Assembly (NCBI GenBank): GCA_044238735.1
Contig: JBIICS010000033.1
Span: 1 to 24,571, forward strand
Reading direction: 5' to 3'
Origin: JBIICS01 sp044238735
GTDB lineage: Bacteria > Bacteroidota > Bacteroidia > UBA4408
Length of the DNA stretch: 24,571 bases
Shown: one piece after another, positions 14,865-22,057 of the stretch
How the letters are laid out: each line of letters starts with the position of its first letter
Numbering within the stretch: position 1 is the stretch's first letter
Position numbers and translations under genes: made by a program
The notes under the pieces: model-generated
What the model was told of the DNA's origin: nothing
Database searches by the model: none
Seen by the model: only the letters and a program-made list of their open reading frames with translations

Positions 14865-15464
14865 ATGTTTAAAGGAATCAAAAATTTAGACCTCAAAGAC
14901 TTAAGTCCTTCCGAGGATAAAGCAGTAAAAGAAAAAGCCAAAACTGCCCTTTTGTGGTTGGGCATTGTAAGTATTATCATGATGTTTGGCGGACTTACAT
15001 CGGGATATATTGTAAGAAGAGGCGAAGGGGATTGGGTTGTATTTGATATGCCCACCGCTTTTTACACCTCCACAGGCCTGATAGTTTTAAGTAGTGTTAC
15101 TATGTATTGGGCTTTAATTAGTGTTAAGCAAAACAACAAGAAAAATTTAATTAATGCTTTGTTAATTACATTGGTTTTAGGTGTTGCTTTTTCTATCTCA
15201 CAATGGATAGGCTGGAAACAATTGGTTGATAATGGAATATTTTTTATCGGGAATCCTTCGGGCTCATTCTTCTATGTTTTAACCGGATTACACCTTGCTC
15301 ACTTAGCTGCTGGGGTAATTTTTTTAGTTTATGTATTATTTAAATCAATTCTAAATAAGTACAACCCCGATAATTACTTAGGTATACGCAATTGTAACAT
15401 TTACTGGCATTTTTTGGATATTTTATGGATATATTTATTCTTGTTTTTGCTTTTTATTCGTTAA
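14865..15464 (+). CDS. Cytochrome c oxidase subunit III, first copy (short form)
   Basis: A 199-aa membrane protein with about five transmembrane segments: LLWLGIVSIIMMFGGLTSGY, the YTSTGLIVLSSVTMYWAL helix, ISQWIGWKQL, YVLTGLHLAHLAAGVIF and the closing IYWHFLDILWIYLFLFLL. The LTGLHxxH and YWHFxDxxW motifs are diagnostic for heme-copper oxidase subunit III, which stabilises the catalytic core and is not itself redox active. It starts 2 bases after ctaB. Only about 30% of it looks shared with the second copy, so the two are old paralogues. This five-helix form is the usual length for caa3-type subunit III. Confidence 0.9.
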   Translation: MFKGIKNLDLKDLSPSEDKAVKEKAKTALLWLGIVSIIMMFGGLTSGYIVRRGEGDWVVFDMPTAFYTSTGLIVLSSVTMYWALISVKQNNKKNLINALLITLVLGVAFSISQWIGWKQLVDNGIFFIGNPSGSFFYVLTGLHLAHLAAGVIFLVYVLFKSILNKYNPDNYLGIRNCNIYWHFLDILWIYLFLFLLFIR

Positions 15465-15511
15465 ACTTGCACCAGAAATTTATTTAATATTTATTAACTA
15501 ATTTATTTTAT

Positions 15512-16240
15512 ATGGCATCACACAGTGTAGCTGTAGACAATTCTAATCCATGGGAAGGCGGCAAGAGTCCGTTTTCTGTAAGTTATGGTAAAATGATGAT
15601 GTGGTTTTTCCTCATCTCCGATGCATTAACATTTGGCGGTCTCTTAACTGCTTATGGTTTTGCAAGACATAAGTATTTTGATGTATGGCCGATTGCCGGA
15701 GAGGTGTTTACTCACTTTCCGGGTTATGATGGGCATCTTCCACTAGCTTATGTAGGTTTAATGACCTTCATCCTTATTATGAGTTCGGTTACAATGGTGT
15801 TAGCTGTAGAAGCGGGGCATCGTAACGATAAAAAAGCGGTTTCCCTTTGGATGCTACTTACCATTGTGGGCGGTTTATTATTCGTGGGCTCTCAAGCCTG
15901 GGAATGGTTTCATTTTATTCATGGAACCGAAGAAGGTGCTTTAAGAATGGTTTGGGATGCAGAAGCAGGTAAATACATCGAAAAAACGATATATGGGGCT
16001 AACATGGTAGTTAATGAATATGGTATACCCCAATTTGCAAACTTCTTTTTCTTTATTACCGGTTTCCATGGTACGCACGTATTTTCCGGGGTAGTTATCA
16101 ATTTTATTATTTGGTTAAATGTAATCCACGGAACATACGAAAAACGCGGGCATTATGAAATGGTTGAAAAGGTTGGTTTATATTGGCACTTTGTAGACTT
16201 GGTTTGGGTATTTGTATTTACATTCTTTTATTTATTGTAA
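15512..16240 (+). CDS. Cytochrome c oxidase subunit III, second copy with periplasmic insert
   Basis: A 242-aa subunit III paralogue. Motifs are MMMWFFLISDALTFGGLLTA, LIMSSVTMVLAV, GSQAWEWFHFIHG, FFFITGFHGTHVFSGV and YWHFVDLVWVFVF. Between the WEWFHF helix and the next it carries a hydrophilic insert of about 45 residues (GTEEGALRMVWDAEAG and following), and another soluble loop after helix 1, that the first copy lacks. Tandem unequal subunit III genes are common in Bacteroidota caa3 clusters. Both are intact, so this is not a frameshift or recent duplication. It is 47 bases after the first copy, in the same transcription unit. Confidence 0.9.
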   Translation: MASHSVAVDNSNPWEGGKSPFSVSYGKMMMWFFLISDALTFGGLLTAYGFARHKYFDVWPIAGEVFTHFPGYDGHLPLAYVGLMTFILIMSSVTMVLAVEAGHRNDKKAVSLWMLLTIVGGLLFVGSQAWEWFHFIHGTEEGALRMVWDAEAGKYIEKTIYGANMVVNEYGIPQFANFFFFITGFHGTHVFSGVVINFIIWLNVIHGTYEKRGHYEMVEKVGLYWHFVDLVWVFVFTFFYLL

Positions 16241-16260
16241 AATTTTAATATTAAATCATT

Positions 16261-16659
16261 ATGGAATTTCACGATGGTTATCCTCAGTATGAGCTTATGG
16301 CTCACCACACAGAAGAAGATGGTAAATTAAAACGCAAAAATCTTTGGCGTGTTTTCTGGATCTTATTAGTAGTAACTTTATTAGAACTTTTTGTAGGTTT
16401 TAAAGCCGAAGCATGGGGATTGCAACACGAAGGTCACTCCACTTTCAGTTTAAAAGTGATATTTATTGGTCTTACGATTTTAAAGGCAGCATACATTGTT
16501 TTATCTTTTATGCATTTAGGTGATGAAAAGAAATTTTTTAAATACATTGTCTTGATGCCTTATATCATCTTCATCCTTTATCTGGTTTTTATCTGCCTTG
16601 TGGAAGGAACCTATTCATTTGATTTCAGAGCTATTTTAGATGCATTGTTTAAAGGTTAA
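16261..16659 (+). CDS. Cytochrome c oxidase subunit IV (prokaryotic COX4 family)
   Basis: A 132-aa protein with three membrane segments (VFWILLVVTLLELFVGF, VIFIGLTILKAAYIVLSFMHL and YIVLMPYIIFILYLVFICL). The KAAYIVLSFMHLGDE motif is characteristic of the prokaryotic COX4 accessory subunit. It follows the second subunit III by 20 bases. The N-terminus is soluble and rich in His and acidic residues (YELMAHHTEED), perhaps metal binding. It is the last structural oxidase subunit in the cluster; a terminator-like hairpin comes 17 bases after its stop. Confidence 0.88.
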   Translation: MEFHDGYPQYELMAHHTEEDGKLKRKNLWRVFWILLVVTLLELFVGFKAEAWGLQHEGHSTFSLKVIFIGLTILKAAYIVLSFMHLGDEKKFFKYIVLMPYIIFILYLVFICLVEGTYSFDFRAILDALFKG

Positions 16660-16676
16660 AAATTGATGCTTTTTTT

Positions 16677-16711
16677 AAAAGTCCCGATCTAAACATTCGG
16701 GACTTTTTTTT
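16677..16711 (+). terminator. Terminator-like hairpin between subunit IV and SCO1
   Basis: AAAAGTCCCGA (16677-16687) pairs with TCGGGACTTTT (16697-16707) around a 9-base loop, with a T run at 16704-16712. The SCO1 ATG follows 14 bases later, so SCO1 can be made only by read-through or from an RNA that begins within the hairpin. Confidence 0.8.
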
Positions 16712-16725
16712 TGTTATTAAAATGT

Positions 16726-17436
16726 ATGAATGATCAATTTAAAAAAGTAAGTTTTCTTTCGGCCTTGTTTATAGTGCCTACCATACTTTGTTTTATGTTT
16801 TACTATTTTATTGTACGTAAACCCATTGTAAATGGTAATGCTGGTAAAATATACAAACATCTTCCAATTATTGGTGAAAGGACCTTAAAACCTAACGCTA
16901 AAGGTGGTGTAGATACAGTTTACCATTCGGTACCCGCATTTATGCTTACCGATCAAAATAATCTTCCACGTGGCAGTAAAGATTACGAAAAGAAAGTATT
17001 AGTTACCGATTTCTTTTTTGCGGATTGTAAAACCATTTGCCCGAAAATGGCCGCTAATTTAATTATTGCGCAAAAAAAATTAGATCACCTCAAACGCGAT
17101 TTTGGAATTGTTTCAATAACTGTTAATCCAGAAAACGACACCCCAGAAAAATTAAAAGATTACGCTAAAATGGTTCATGCAGACCCTGAAATTTGGAATT
17201 TTTTAACTGGCAATAAAGACAGCATTTATAAATTAGCCCTAAATGGCTTTTTAATTAATGCAATGGAAGATACTTCTAAAGTAATTCCTGATTTTATCCA
17301 CAGCGAAAAAATAATTTTACTCGATAAACAGCGCAGAATTAGGGGTTATTACGACGGTACCAGTACAGCCGAAATTAACCGCTTAATTGATGAAGTTCGT
17401 GTATTACTAACCGAATACCCCCGAAATAAAAGATAA
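16726..17436 (+). CDS. SCO1/SenC family copper chaperone
   Basis: A 236-aa thioredoxin-fold protein anchored by one N-terminal membrane helix (about residues 9-30), with the rest in the periplasm. The copper site is visible: CKTICP with C101 and C105, and a conserved His in the FIHSEKIILLDK segment. SCO1 delivers copper to the CuA site of oxidase subunit II and keeps its cysteines reduced, consistent with its place after the subunit IV gene. I use the ATG at 16726; an upstream in-frame TTG at 16711 lies inside the terminator T-run. It is followed by the DUF420 gene after 4 bases. Confidence 0.9.
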   Translation: MNDQFKKVSFLSALFIVPTILCFMFYYFIVRKPIVNGNAGKIYKHLPIIGERTLKPNAKGGVDTVYHSVPAFMLTDQNNLPRGSKDYEKKVLVTDFFFADCKTICPKMAANLIIAQKKLDHLKRDFGIVSITVNPENDTPEKLKDYAKMVHADPEIWNFLTGNKDSIYKLALNGFLINAMEDTSKVIPDFIHSEKIILLDKQRRIRGYYDGTSTAEINRLIDEVRVLLTEYPRNKR

Positions 17437-17440
17437 AAAG

Positions 17441-17968
17441 ATGAATGATAAATTAGTTTTTAGAATCGTTACTGCCGTTTCAGTATTTGTATTTTTAGTG
17501 GTGATAATTTTAAACAGAAAATTAATTACCCCTCCCCCTGCACCCGATTTTATTTACAAACTTCCCTTACTGAATGCTTTTATTAATGGCACCTGTAGTT
17601 TTTTACTAATCTTTTCTCTTATCAGTATCAAAAATAAAAACATTGCCCGTCATAAACAGCTCAATTTTATTACGTTTATCCTTTCTTCGCTTTTCCTGGT
17701 AAGTTATATTTTATATCACTTCTTTGCACCCGAAACCCATTACGGTGGAGATGGAGTATTAAAAATTGTTTATTACTGCATTCTAATTTCTCATATTATT
17801 TTAGCCGCCATTGTATTACCACTAATACTTTTGTCTTTTTATTTCGGCATCAATAATCAAATTATAAAACATCGTAAAATTGTTCGATTTAGTTTTCCAA
17901 TCTGGCTTTATGTAACCATAACCGGCGTTCTGGTTTATATTATGATTTCACCCTATTACATTCATTAA
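17441..17968 (+). CDS. DUF420 / CtaM-like membrane protein
   Basis: A 175-aa protein with about five membrane segments. LPLLNAFINGTCSFLLIFSLISI, ARHKQLN, SYILYHFFAPETHYGGDG and ISHIILAAIVLPLIL match the DUF420 family, whose His residues (in RHK, YHF, THYGG, SHI) are candidates for heme or metal ligands. In Bacillus and Staphylococcus the DUF420 member CtaM is needed for maturation of aa3-type oxidase, and the position here fits an assembly role. It starts 4 bases after SCO1 and ends 1 base before the next gene. Assignment to CtaM function specifically is inference. Confidence 0.85.
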   Translation: MNDKLVFRIVTAVSVFVFLVVIILNRKLITPPPAPDFIYKLPLLNAFINGTCSFLLIFSLISIKNKNIARHKQLNFITFILSSLFLVSYILYHFFAPETHYGGDGVLKIVYYCILISHIILAAIVLPLILLSFYFGINNQIIKHRKIVRFSFPIWLYVTITGVLVYIMISPYYIH

Positions 17969-17969
17969 A

Positions 17970-18230
17970 ATGAAGCGTATTTTCTTAATCCTTACTTTTC
18001 TATTTTACGTATCCGTCCCCTACATTTGGGCTCAATGTTCTATGTGTCGAGCAATTCCTACCTCTAACCACAACCATGGTGGCGATACAGCAAACGGACT
18101 AAACACCGGCATTATGTACCTCCTCATTTTACCTTACCTTATTTTAGTTTCACTCTTTTTTTACTTTTTTAAAAAGCCCATCACCGAGTGGTTTAATCAA
18201 AAATTTAGAAAGAAACTGGCCAACTCTTAG
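17970..18230 (+). CDS. Small exported CxxC membrane protein of the oxidase cluster, unknown function
   Basis: An 86-aa protein: a signal peptide (1-21, ending IWA|Q), then at the mature N-terminus QCSMCRA (C23, C26), a short His-bearing linker (NHNHGGDT, H34 and H36), a conserved-looking NGLNTGIMYLLILPYLILV membrane helix (about 43-65) and a basic C-terminal tail. The likely topology puts CxxC and the histidines in the periplasm. Small proteins of this shape next to SCO1 and DUF420 recur in Bacteroidota but to my knowledge have no function assigned. Copper delivery or thiol reduction in oxidase assembly is an inference from context and from the CxxC plus His content. It starts 1 base after DUF420 ends and closes the operon. 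No clear terminator follows in 18231-18340. Confidence 0.8.
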   Translation: MKRIFLILTFLFYVSVPYIWAQCSMCRAIPTSNHNHGGDTANGLNTGIMYLLILPYLILVSLFFYFFKKPITEWFNQKFRKKLANS

Positions 18231-18345
18231 TTTCTGACTTCTCCTTTTTATTCTTTTCTCAAAAGTATTTTTAATTTCCCCAACCGAAATTTTAGGTTTA
18301 AGCTTCAATTAAAGGAATAAAATGAAAATACAAGCCAAAAAACAC

Positions 18346-18353
18346 TATATTTG
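18346..18353 (+). promoter_or_regulatory. -7 element of the queA promoter
   Basis: TATATTTG followed by CA matches the Bacteroidota TAnnTTTG element exactly and lies 34 bases upstream of the queA ATG, giving a leader of about 28 bases. No clear -33 TTTG is seen. Confidence 0.5.
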
Positions 18354-18387
18354 CAGCTATTTAAAAAATAACCCGTAAGTTATCCCT

Positions 18388-19437
18388 ATGAAATTATCTC
18401 AATTTAAGTACAATTTACCTAAAGAAATTATAGCCGAATATCCTGCCCCTAATCGAGACGATTGTAAGTTAATGGTGGTTAATCGCGAAACCGGTAAAAT
18501 TGAAAACAAAAAGTTTAAAGACATTCTTAATTACTTTAGTGATGGAGATGTTATGATTTTTAATGATACCAAGGTTTTTCCGGCTCGTTTATGGGCAAAT
18601 AAAGAAAAAACCGGGGCAAAAATTGAAGTTTTTTTATTACGTGAATTAAATGCTGAAAGCAGGCTTTGGGATGTACTTGTTGATCCTGCAAGAAAAATAC
18701 GTATCGGAAACAAATTATATTTTGGAGAGGATGACCTACTAGTAGCAGAAGTAATTGATAATACTACTTCCAGAGGAAGGACCTTACGTTTTTTATTTGA
18801 TGGATCATATGAAGAGTTTAGAAAAGTACTTAAAGAATTAGGTCAAACCCCTCTTCCGCGTTTTATCAAAAGAAAAGTGGAGCCCGAAGACGAAGAACGC
18901 TATCAAACCGTATTTGCTAAACACGAAGGTGCCGTAGCCGCTCCAACAGCTGGATTGCACTTTAGCCGCGAGTTATTAAAACGACTCGAAATTAAAGGGG
19001 TTAATTTTTCTCATATTACCGCGCACGTTGGCTTAGGGTCTTTTAAACCGGTTGAAGTTGAAGATTTAACAAAACACAAAACCGAATCGGAACAAATTTT
19101 AATTACAGACCCCGCATGCGAAATCATAAATAAAGGCAGAGAAGAGAAAAGAAAAGTTTGTGCAGTTGGCACAACCGTTATGCGCGCCATAGAAACTAAT
19201 GTTTCTACAATAGGTATGGTTAAACCATACAATGGATGGACAAACAAATTTATTTTCCCACCGTATGATTTTAGCGTTGCAAACTCTATGGTTACCAATT
19301 TTCATGCCCCTGAATCTACTCTTTTAATGATGGTTGCCGCATTTGGTGGATACGACCTTATTATGGAAGCATATCAAAAAGCAATTAAAGACAAATACAA
19401 ATTCTTAACTTTTGGCGATGCCATGTTAATAATATAA
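18388..19437 (+). CDS. queA: S-adenosylmethionine:tRNA ribosyltransferase-isomerase
   Basis: A 349-aa protein of usual QueA length. Motifs: MKLSQFKYNLPKEIIAEYPA at the start, DVMIFNDTKVFPARLW, GQTPLPRFIKR, and HEGAVAAPTAGLHFS, the family signature. TTVMRAIETN and FIFPPYDF, then VTNFHAPESTLLMMVAAF complete it. QueA transfers and rearranges the ribosyl part of SAM to preQ1 in tRNA wobble position 34, making epoxyqueuosine; queG/queH and the preQ1 pathway are outside the window. It has its own -7 element and is followed by a terminator 6 bases after the stop. The queA-ispD adjacency is seen in other Bacteroidota. Confidence 0.95.
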   Translation: MKLSQFKYNLPKEIIAEYPAPNRDDCKLMVVNRETGKIENKKFKDILNYFSDGDVMIFNDTKVFPARLWANKEKTGAKIEVFLLRELNAESRLWDVLVDPARKIRIGNKLYFGEDDLLVAEVIDNTTSRGRTLRFLFDGSYEEFRKVLKELGQTPLPRFIKRKVEPEDEERYQTVFAKHEGAVAAPTAGLHFSRELLKRLEIKGVNFSHITAHVGLGSFKPVEVEDLTKHKTESEQILITDPACEIINKGREEKRKVCAVGTTVMRAIETNVSTIGMVKPYNGWTNKFIFPPYDFSVANSMVTNFHAPESTLLMMVAAFGGYDLIMEAYQKAIKDKYKFLTFGDAMLII

Positions 19438-19443
19438 ATTACT

Positions 19444-19471
19444 AAGCCCCGAATAACGGGGCTTTTTTTTT
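19444..19471 (+). terminator. Terminator after queA, abutting ispD
   Basis: AAGCCCCG (19444-19451) and CGGGGCTT (19457-19464) form a perfect 8-bp GC-rich stem with an AATAA loop and a 9-T run (19463-19471). The ispD ATG is at 19474, just 2 bases beyond the run. Confidence 0.88.
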
Positions 19472-19473
19472 CT

Positions 19474-20154
19474 ATGCAAGTTCAAGTAATTATAGTAGCA
19501 GGCGGCTCTGGCAAAAGAATGGGTTCCGAAACCCCAAAACAATTTCTTTTACTTAAAAACAAGCCAATATTAATGCATACTATGGAGCGTTTTCATAATG
19601 CTCTTTCTGACGCTTCTATTACATTAGTATTACCAAAAGATCAATTTAATTATTGGAAAGAATTAGTTGTGAAGTTTGATTTTAATATTGATTATAAACT
19701 TATTGAAGGCGGATCTGAACGTTTTTATTCAGTTAAAAATGCCCTTGATTCTTTACCTGAAAGCTTTAAAGGAGTAGTTGCAGTGCATGATGGAGTTAGA
19801 CCAATGGTAAGTAGCAAAACGATATTAAATTGTATTAATACAGCACAACAATTAAGTAATGCAATACCGGTTGTACCCCTTACAGATAGCATCAGGAAAA
19901 TTGAAAACAATAATTCTTCACATCAAAACAGGGCTAACTATCGCTTAGTGCAAACACCTCAGTGCTTTAATTTTCAATTAATTAAAGCTGCTTACAATCA
20001 ACCATTCAATCATAATTTTACTGATGATGCATCCGTAATTGAACTATTAAATGAAAAGATTAATTTGGTTGAAGGCAACACTGAAAATATAAAAATAACC
20101 ACTGCAACCGATTTAATAATTGCAGAGTGCCTTCTCAATAATCTAAAAGATTAA
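19474..20154 (+). CDS. ispD: 2-C-methyl-D-erythritol 4-phosphate cytidylyltransferase
   Basis: A 226-aa nucleotidyltransferase. The CTP-binding motif VAGGSGKRMG (8-17) is followed by PKQF; the second signature is AVHDGVRPMVS, then a VVPLTDSIRK segment and RLVQTPQCFNF, and the closing FTDDASVIE ... ENIKITTATDL are all IspD landmarks. It activates methylerythritol phosphate with CTP, the third step of the MEP route to isoprenoids, showing that this bacterium uses MEP rather than mevalonate. It starts right after a strong terminator. Its stop overlaps the tsaE start by one base (TAATG). Confidence 0.95.
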   Translation: MQVQVIIVAGGSGKRMGSETPKQFLLLKNKPILMHTMERFHNALSDASITLVLPKDQFNYWKELVVKFDFNIDYKLIEGGSERFYSVKNALDSLPESFKGVVAVHDGVRPMVSSKTILNCINTAQQLSNAIPVVPLTDSIRKIENNNSSHQNRANYRLVQTPQCFNFQLIKAAYNQPFNHNFTDDASVIELLNEKINLVEGNTENIKITTATDLIIAECLLNNLKD

Positions 20155-20582
20155 TGAAACAGTTTAAGGTTAGCAATATTAATGAGCTTGATGAAGTAGC
20201 ACCTCAATTATGGAATTTGATTAAGGATAACAGCATCATCCTTTTTAAGGGTTCTATGGGTGCTGGAAAAACCACCCTTATTAGTTCAATATTGAAATAT
20301 GCAGAAGTAACTGATGCCGTCAGCAGTCCAACCTATTCCATCGTTAATGAATATCATGACTCAAAAGGGCACATTTATTATCATTTTGATTTTTACAGGA
20401 TAAAAAACCTTGAGGAGGCCATTAACATTGGTGTAGAGGATTATTTATATTCCGGTAACTATTGCTTTATTGAATGGGCTGAAAAAATTGAACAATTAAT
20501 TCCTGATAACTTTATATCAGTTAACATTGAATCTGAGGGTAATATACGGTATATTAGCATTAGTAATCCGAATACAGAATAA
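20154..20582 (+). CDS. tsaE: tRNA threonylcarbamoyladenosine biosynthesis ATPase
   Basis: A 142-aa P-loop ATPase of normal TsaE length. Walker A is FKGSMGAGKTTLI (31-43), followed by the switch region VSSPTYSIVNEY (56-67), YHFDFYRI (76-83) and FIEWAEKIE (105-113). TsaE energises the TsaB-TsaD complex, which puts the t6A modification on tRNAs reading ANN codons. TsaB and TsaD genes are not here. It is coupled to ispD (1-base overlap) and followed after 1 base by the alanine-dehydrogenase-family gene. Confidence 0.95.
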   Translation: MKQFKVSNINELDEVAPQLWNLIKDNSIILFKGSMGAGKTTLISSILKYAEVTDAVSSPTYSIVNEYHDSKGHIYYHFDFYRIKNLEEAINIGVEDYLYSGNYCFIEWAEKIEQLIPDNFISVNIESEGNIRYISISNPNTE

Positions 20583-20583
20583 A

Positions 20584-21804
20584 ATGAAAATATCACCTCA
20601 AGTTTTACAGTCTTTTGCAAAAGCAGGCGGTCTTTTACCTCAGGAGGAAATGCTTGAAGTTTCCAGAAAAAAAGGGGCATTATTTATTGGAATTCCAAAA
20701 GAAATAGCACATCAGGAGAATAGGGTTTGCTTAACTCCGGATGCTGTTCAACTTTTAGTTGCGAACGGTCATCAGGTGGTGGTAGAAACCGGTGCTGGTG
20801 TAGCAGCCAGTTTTAGCGATAAAGATTATAGTGAAGCCGGTGCAAAAATAGCTTATACTCGCGATGAAGTGTTTAAGGCAGATATTTTATTAAAAGTAGA
20901 TCCTCCCTCCAGCGAAGAGATACAATTATTACAAAGAAAACAAACCGTTTTTTCCGCCCTTCAGTTAACCTTACAACACGATAATTTTTTAAAGCAGTTA
21001 ATGGAAAAAAAGGTTACGGCTCTTGCTTTTGACTACATTAAAGACGATGACAATATGTACCCCATTGTACGTTCGCTTGGTGAAATTGCAGGAACCACCT
21101 CCATTTTAATTGCAGCTGAATTACTCAGTACTGCCAACAAAGGAATGGGTTTAATGCTCGGTGGTGTTTCCGGTGTGGGTCCGGCCGAAGTAGTTATCTT
21201 AGGGGCAGGAACCTCGGCAGAATATGCCGCAAGAGCAGCACTTGGATTAGGAGCCAGTATTAAAGTTTTTGATAATAGTGTTACTCGTTTACGAAAGTTA
21301 AGCGAAGCCTTAGGTCAACGTATCTGGACCAGTACAATTCAACCTGATGATTTAGGATATGCACTTAAAAATGCTGATGTAGCTATTGGTGCCTTAAGAG
21401 CTTTGGAAGGTAGAGCGCCATTAGTGGTATCAGAAGAAATGGTTAGAAGTATGAAACAAGGAAGTGTAATTGTTGATGTTAGTATAGACCAGGGCGGATG
21501 TTTTGAAACATCCAGAGTTACCAGTCATTCTAAACCAACTTATTCCGAGCATGGGGTTATTCACTATTGTGTGCCTAATATACCAAGCAGGGTTGCGCGT
21601 ACGGCCTCTTATAGCCTGAGCAATATATTTGCTTCCATTTTACTAAACATCGGACAAGAAGGCGGTATTGAGAATTACTTGAGAGGAAACCCGGGTTTAA
21701 GAAATGGCGTATATATTTACAATGGTATTTTAACCAATAAGTTTTTAGGGGATGCTTTTGAGTTACCCTACAAAAACATTGAATTGTTAATGGCCGTTAT
21801 TTAA
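20584..21804 (+). CDS. Alanine dehydrogenase / PntA family protein lacking the catalytic His
   Basis: A 406-aa protein of the AlaDH/PNT family. It has the substrate Arg (R47, QENRV), Lys (K104, LLKV), the dinucleotide fold VVILGAGTSAEYAARAALGLG (203-223, Gly-rich loop GAGTSA) and IDQGG with D302, matching NAD-binding and catalytic points of alanine dehydrogenase. However, the FLHLA segment of canonical Ald reads ALQLT here, so the general-base His is Gln (Q127), and the protein has about 30 extra N-terminal residues. Alanine dehydrogenase activity is thus uncertain; a related NAD(P)-dependent reaction or a regulatory role is possible. The start is the ATG at 20584; the frame is open back to 20527 but that would overlap tsaE. 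It ends the queA-to-ald unit at a terminator. Confidence 0.8.
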   Translation: MKISPQVLQSFAKAGGLLPQEEMLEVSRKKGALFIGIPKEIAHQENRVCLTPDAVQLLVANGHQVVVETGAGVAASFSDKDYSEAGAKIAYTRDEVFKADILLKVDPPSSEEIQLLQRKQTVFSALQLTLQHDNFLKQLMEKKVTALAFDYIKDDDNMYPIVRSLGEIAGTTSILIAAELLSTANKGMGLMLGGVSGVGPAEVVILGAGTSAEYAARAALGLGASIKVFDNSVTRLRKLSEALGQRIWTSTIQPDDLGYALKNADVAIGALRALEGRAPLVVSEEMVRSMKQGSVIVDVSIDQGGCFETSRVTSHSKPTYSEHGVIHYCVPNIPSRVARTASYSLSNIFASILLNIGQEGGIENYLRGNPGLRNGVYIYNGILTNKFLGDAFELPYKNIELLMAVI

Positions 21805-21827
21805 TAGTTTTTACTTATTTATTTCGA

Positions 21828-21858
21828 AAAGACCCTCGGCTTGAGGGTCTTTTTTTTT
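21828..21858 (+). terminator. Terminator after the alanine-dehydrogenase-family gene
   Basis: AAAGACCCTC (21828-21837) pairs with GAGGGTCTTT (21843-21852) around a 5-base loop and runs into a 9-T tract (21850-21858). It lies 24 bases past the stop. Confidence 0.9.
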
Positions 21859-21872
21859 GAGGCATTTTCGCT

Positions 21873-21904
21873 AGGCATAATAGCAAAAAGGCATAATAGC
21901 AAAA
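21873..21904. repeat. Two perfect 16-bp tandem copies
   Basis: AGGCATAATAGCAAAA at 21873-21888 is repeated exactly at 21889-21904. A weaker third relative (GGCATTTTCGCT) begins near 21861. The repeat lies between two terminators, with no ORF. Confidence 0.85.
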
Positions 21905-21952
21905 AACAGTTGGTAAAAAGCTCCAAAACCCTTTTTGATATTGGGCTACAAG

Positions 21953-21988
21953 AAAGTTTAGTGAAAGTTGTTTCACTAAACTTTTTTT
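21953..21988 (+). terminator. Second plus-strand terminator, with no gene of its own
   Basis: AAAGTTTAGTGAAA (21953-21966) and TTTCACTAAACTTT (21971-21984) form a perfect 14-bp stem with a GTTG loop, followed by T to 21988. It is about 100 bases beyond the ald terminator, so it may end read-through or an unannotated small RNA. Confidence 0.8.
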
Positions 21989-22003
21989 GTATATAAGAAA
22001 GTC

Positions 22004-22032
22004 AAAAAAAAAGCCCCTGATTATTCAGAGGC
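22004..22032 (-). terminator. Terminator of the PpiD-like gene
   Basis: On the minus strand GCCTCTGA and TCAGGGGC (22032-22013) pair over 8 bp with one G-T wobble and an ATAA loop, then run into 9 T (22012-22004). It is 26 bases past the stop of the PpiD-like gene. Confidence 0.85.
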
Positions 22033-22057
22033 CTTAGTTTAAATATTGATCTAACTA

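Noticed and set aside
14865..16240. The two subunit III genes as a frameshifted or recently duplicated gene
   Set aside because: Each has a complete set of helices and its own motifs, and they differ in length and inserts, so they are old, intact paralogues.
20527..20583. An upstream extension of the alanine-dehydrogenase-family ORF starting at a TTG
   Set aside because: It would overlap tsaE by 56 bases and adds residues unlike the family; the ATG at 20584, 1 base after the tsaE stop, fits operon spacing.
21873..21904. CRISPR-like repeat
   Set aside because: The copies are directly tandem with no spacers, only two perfect units, and no cas genes are near.
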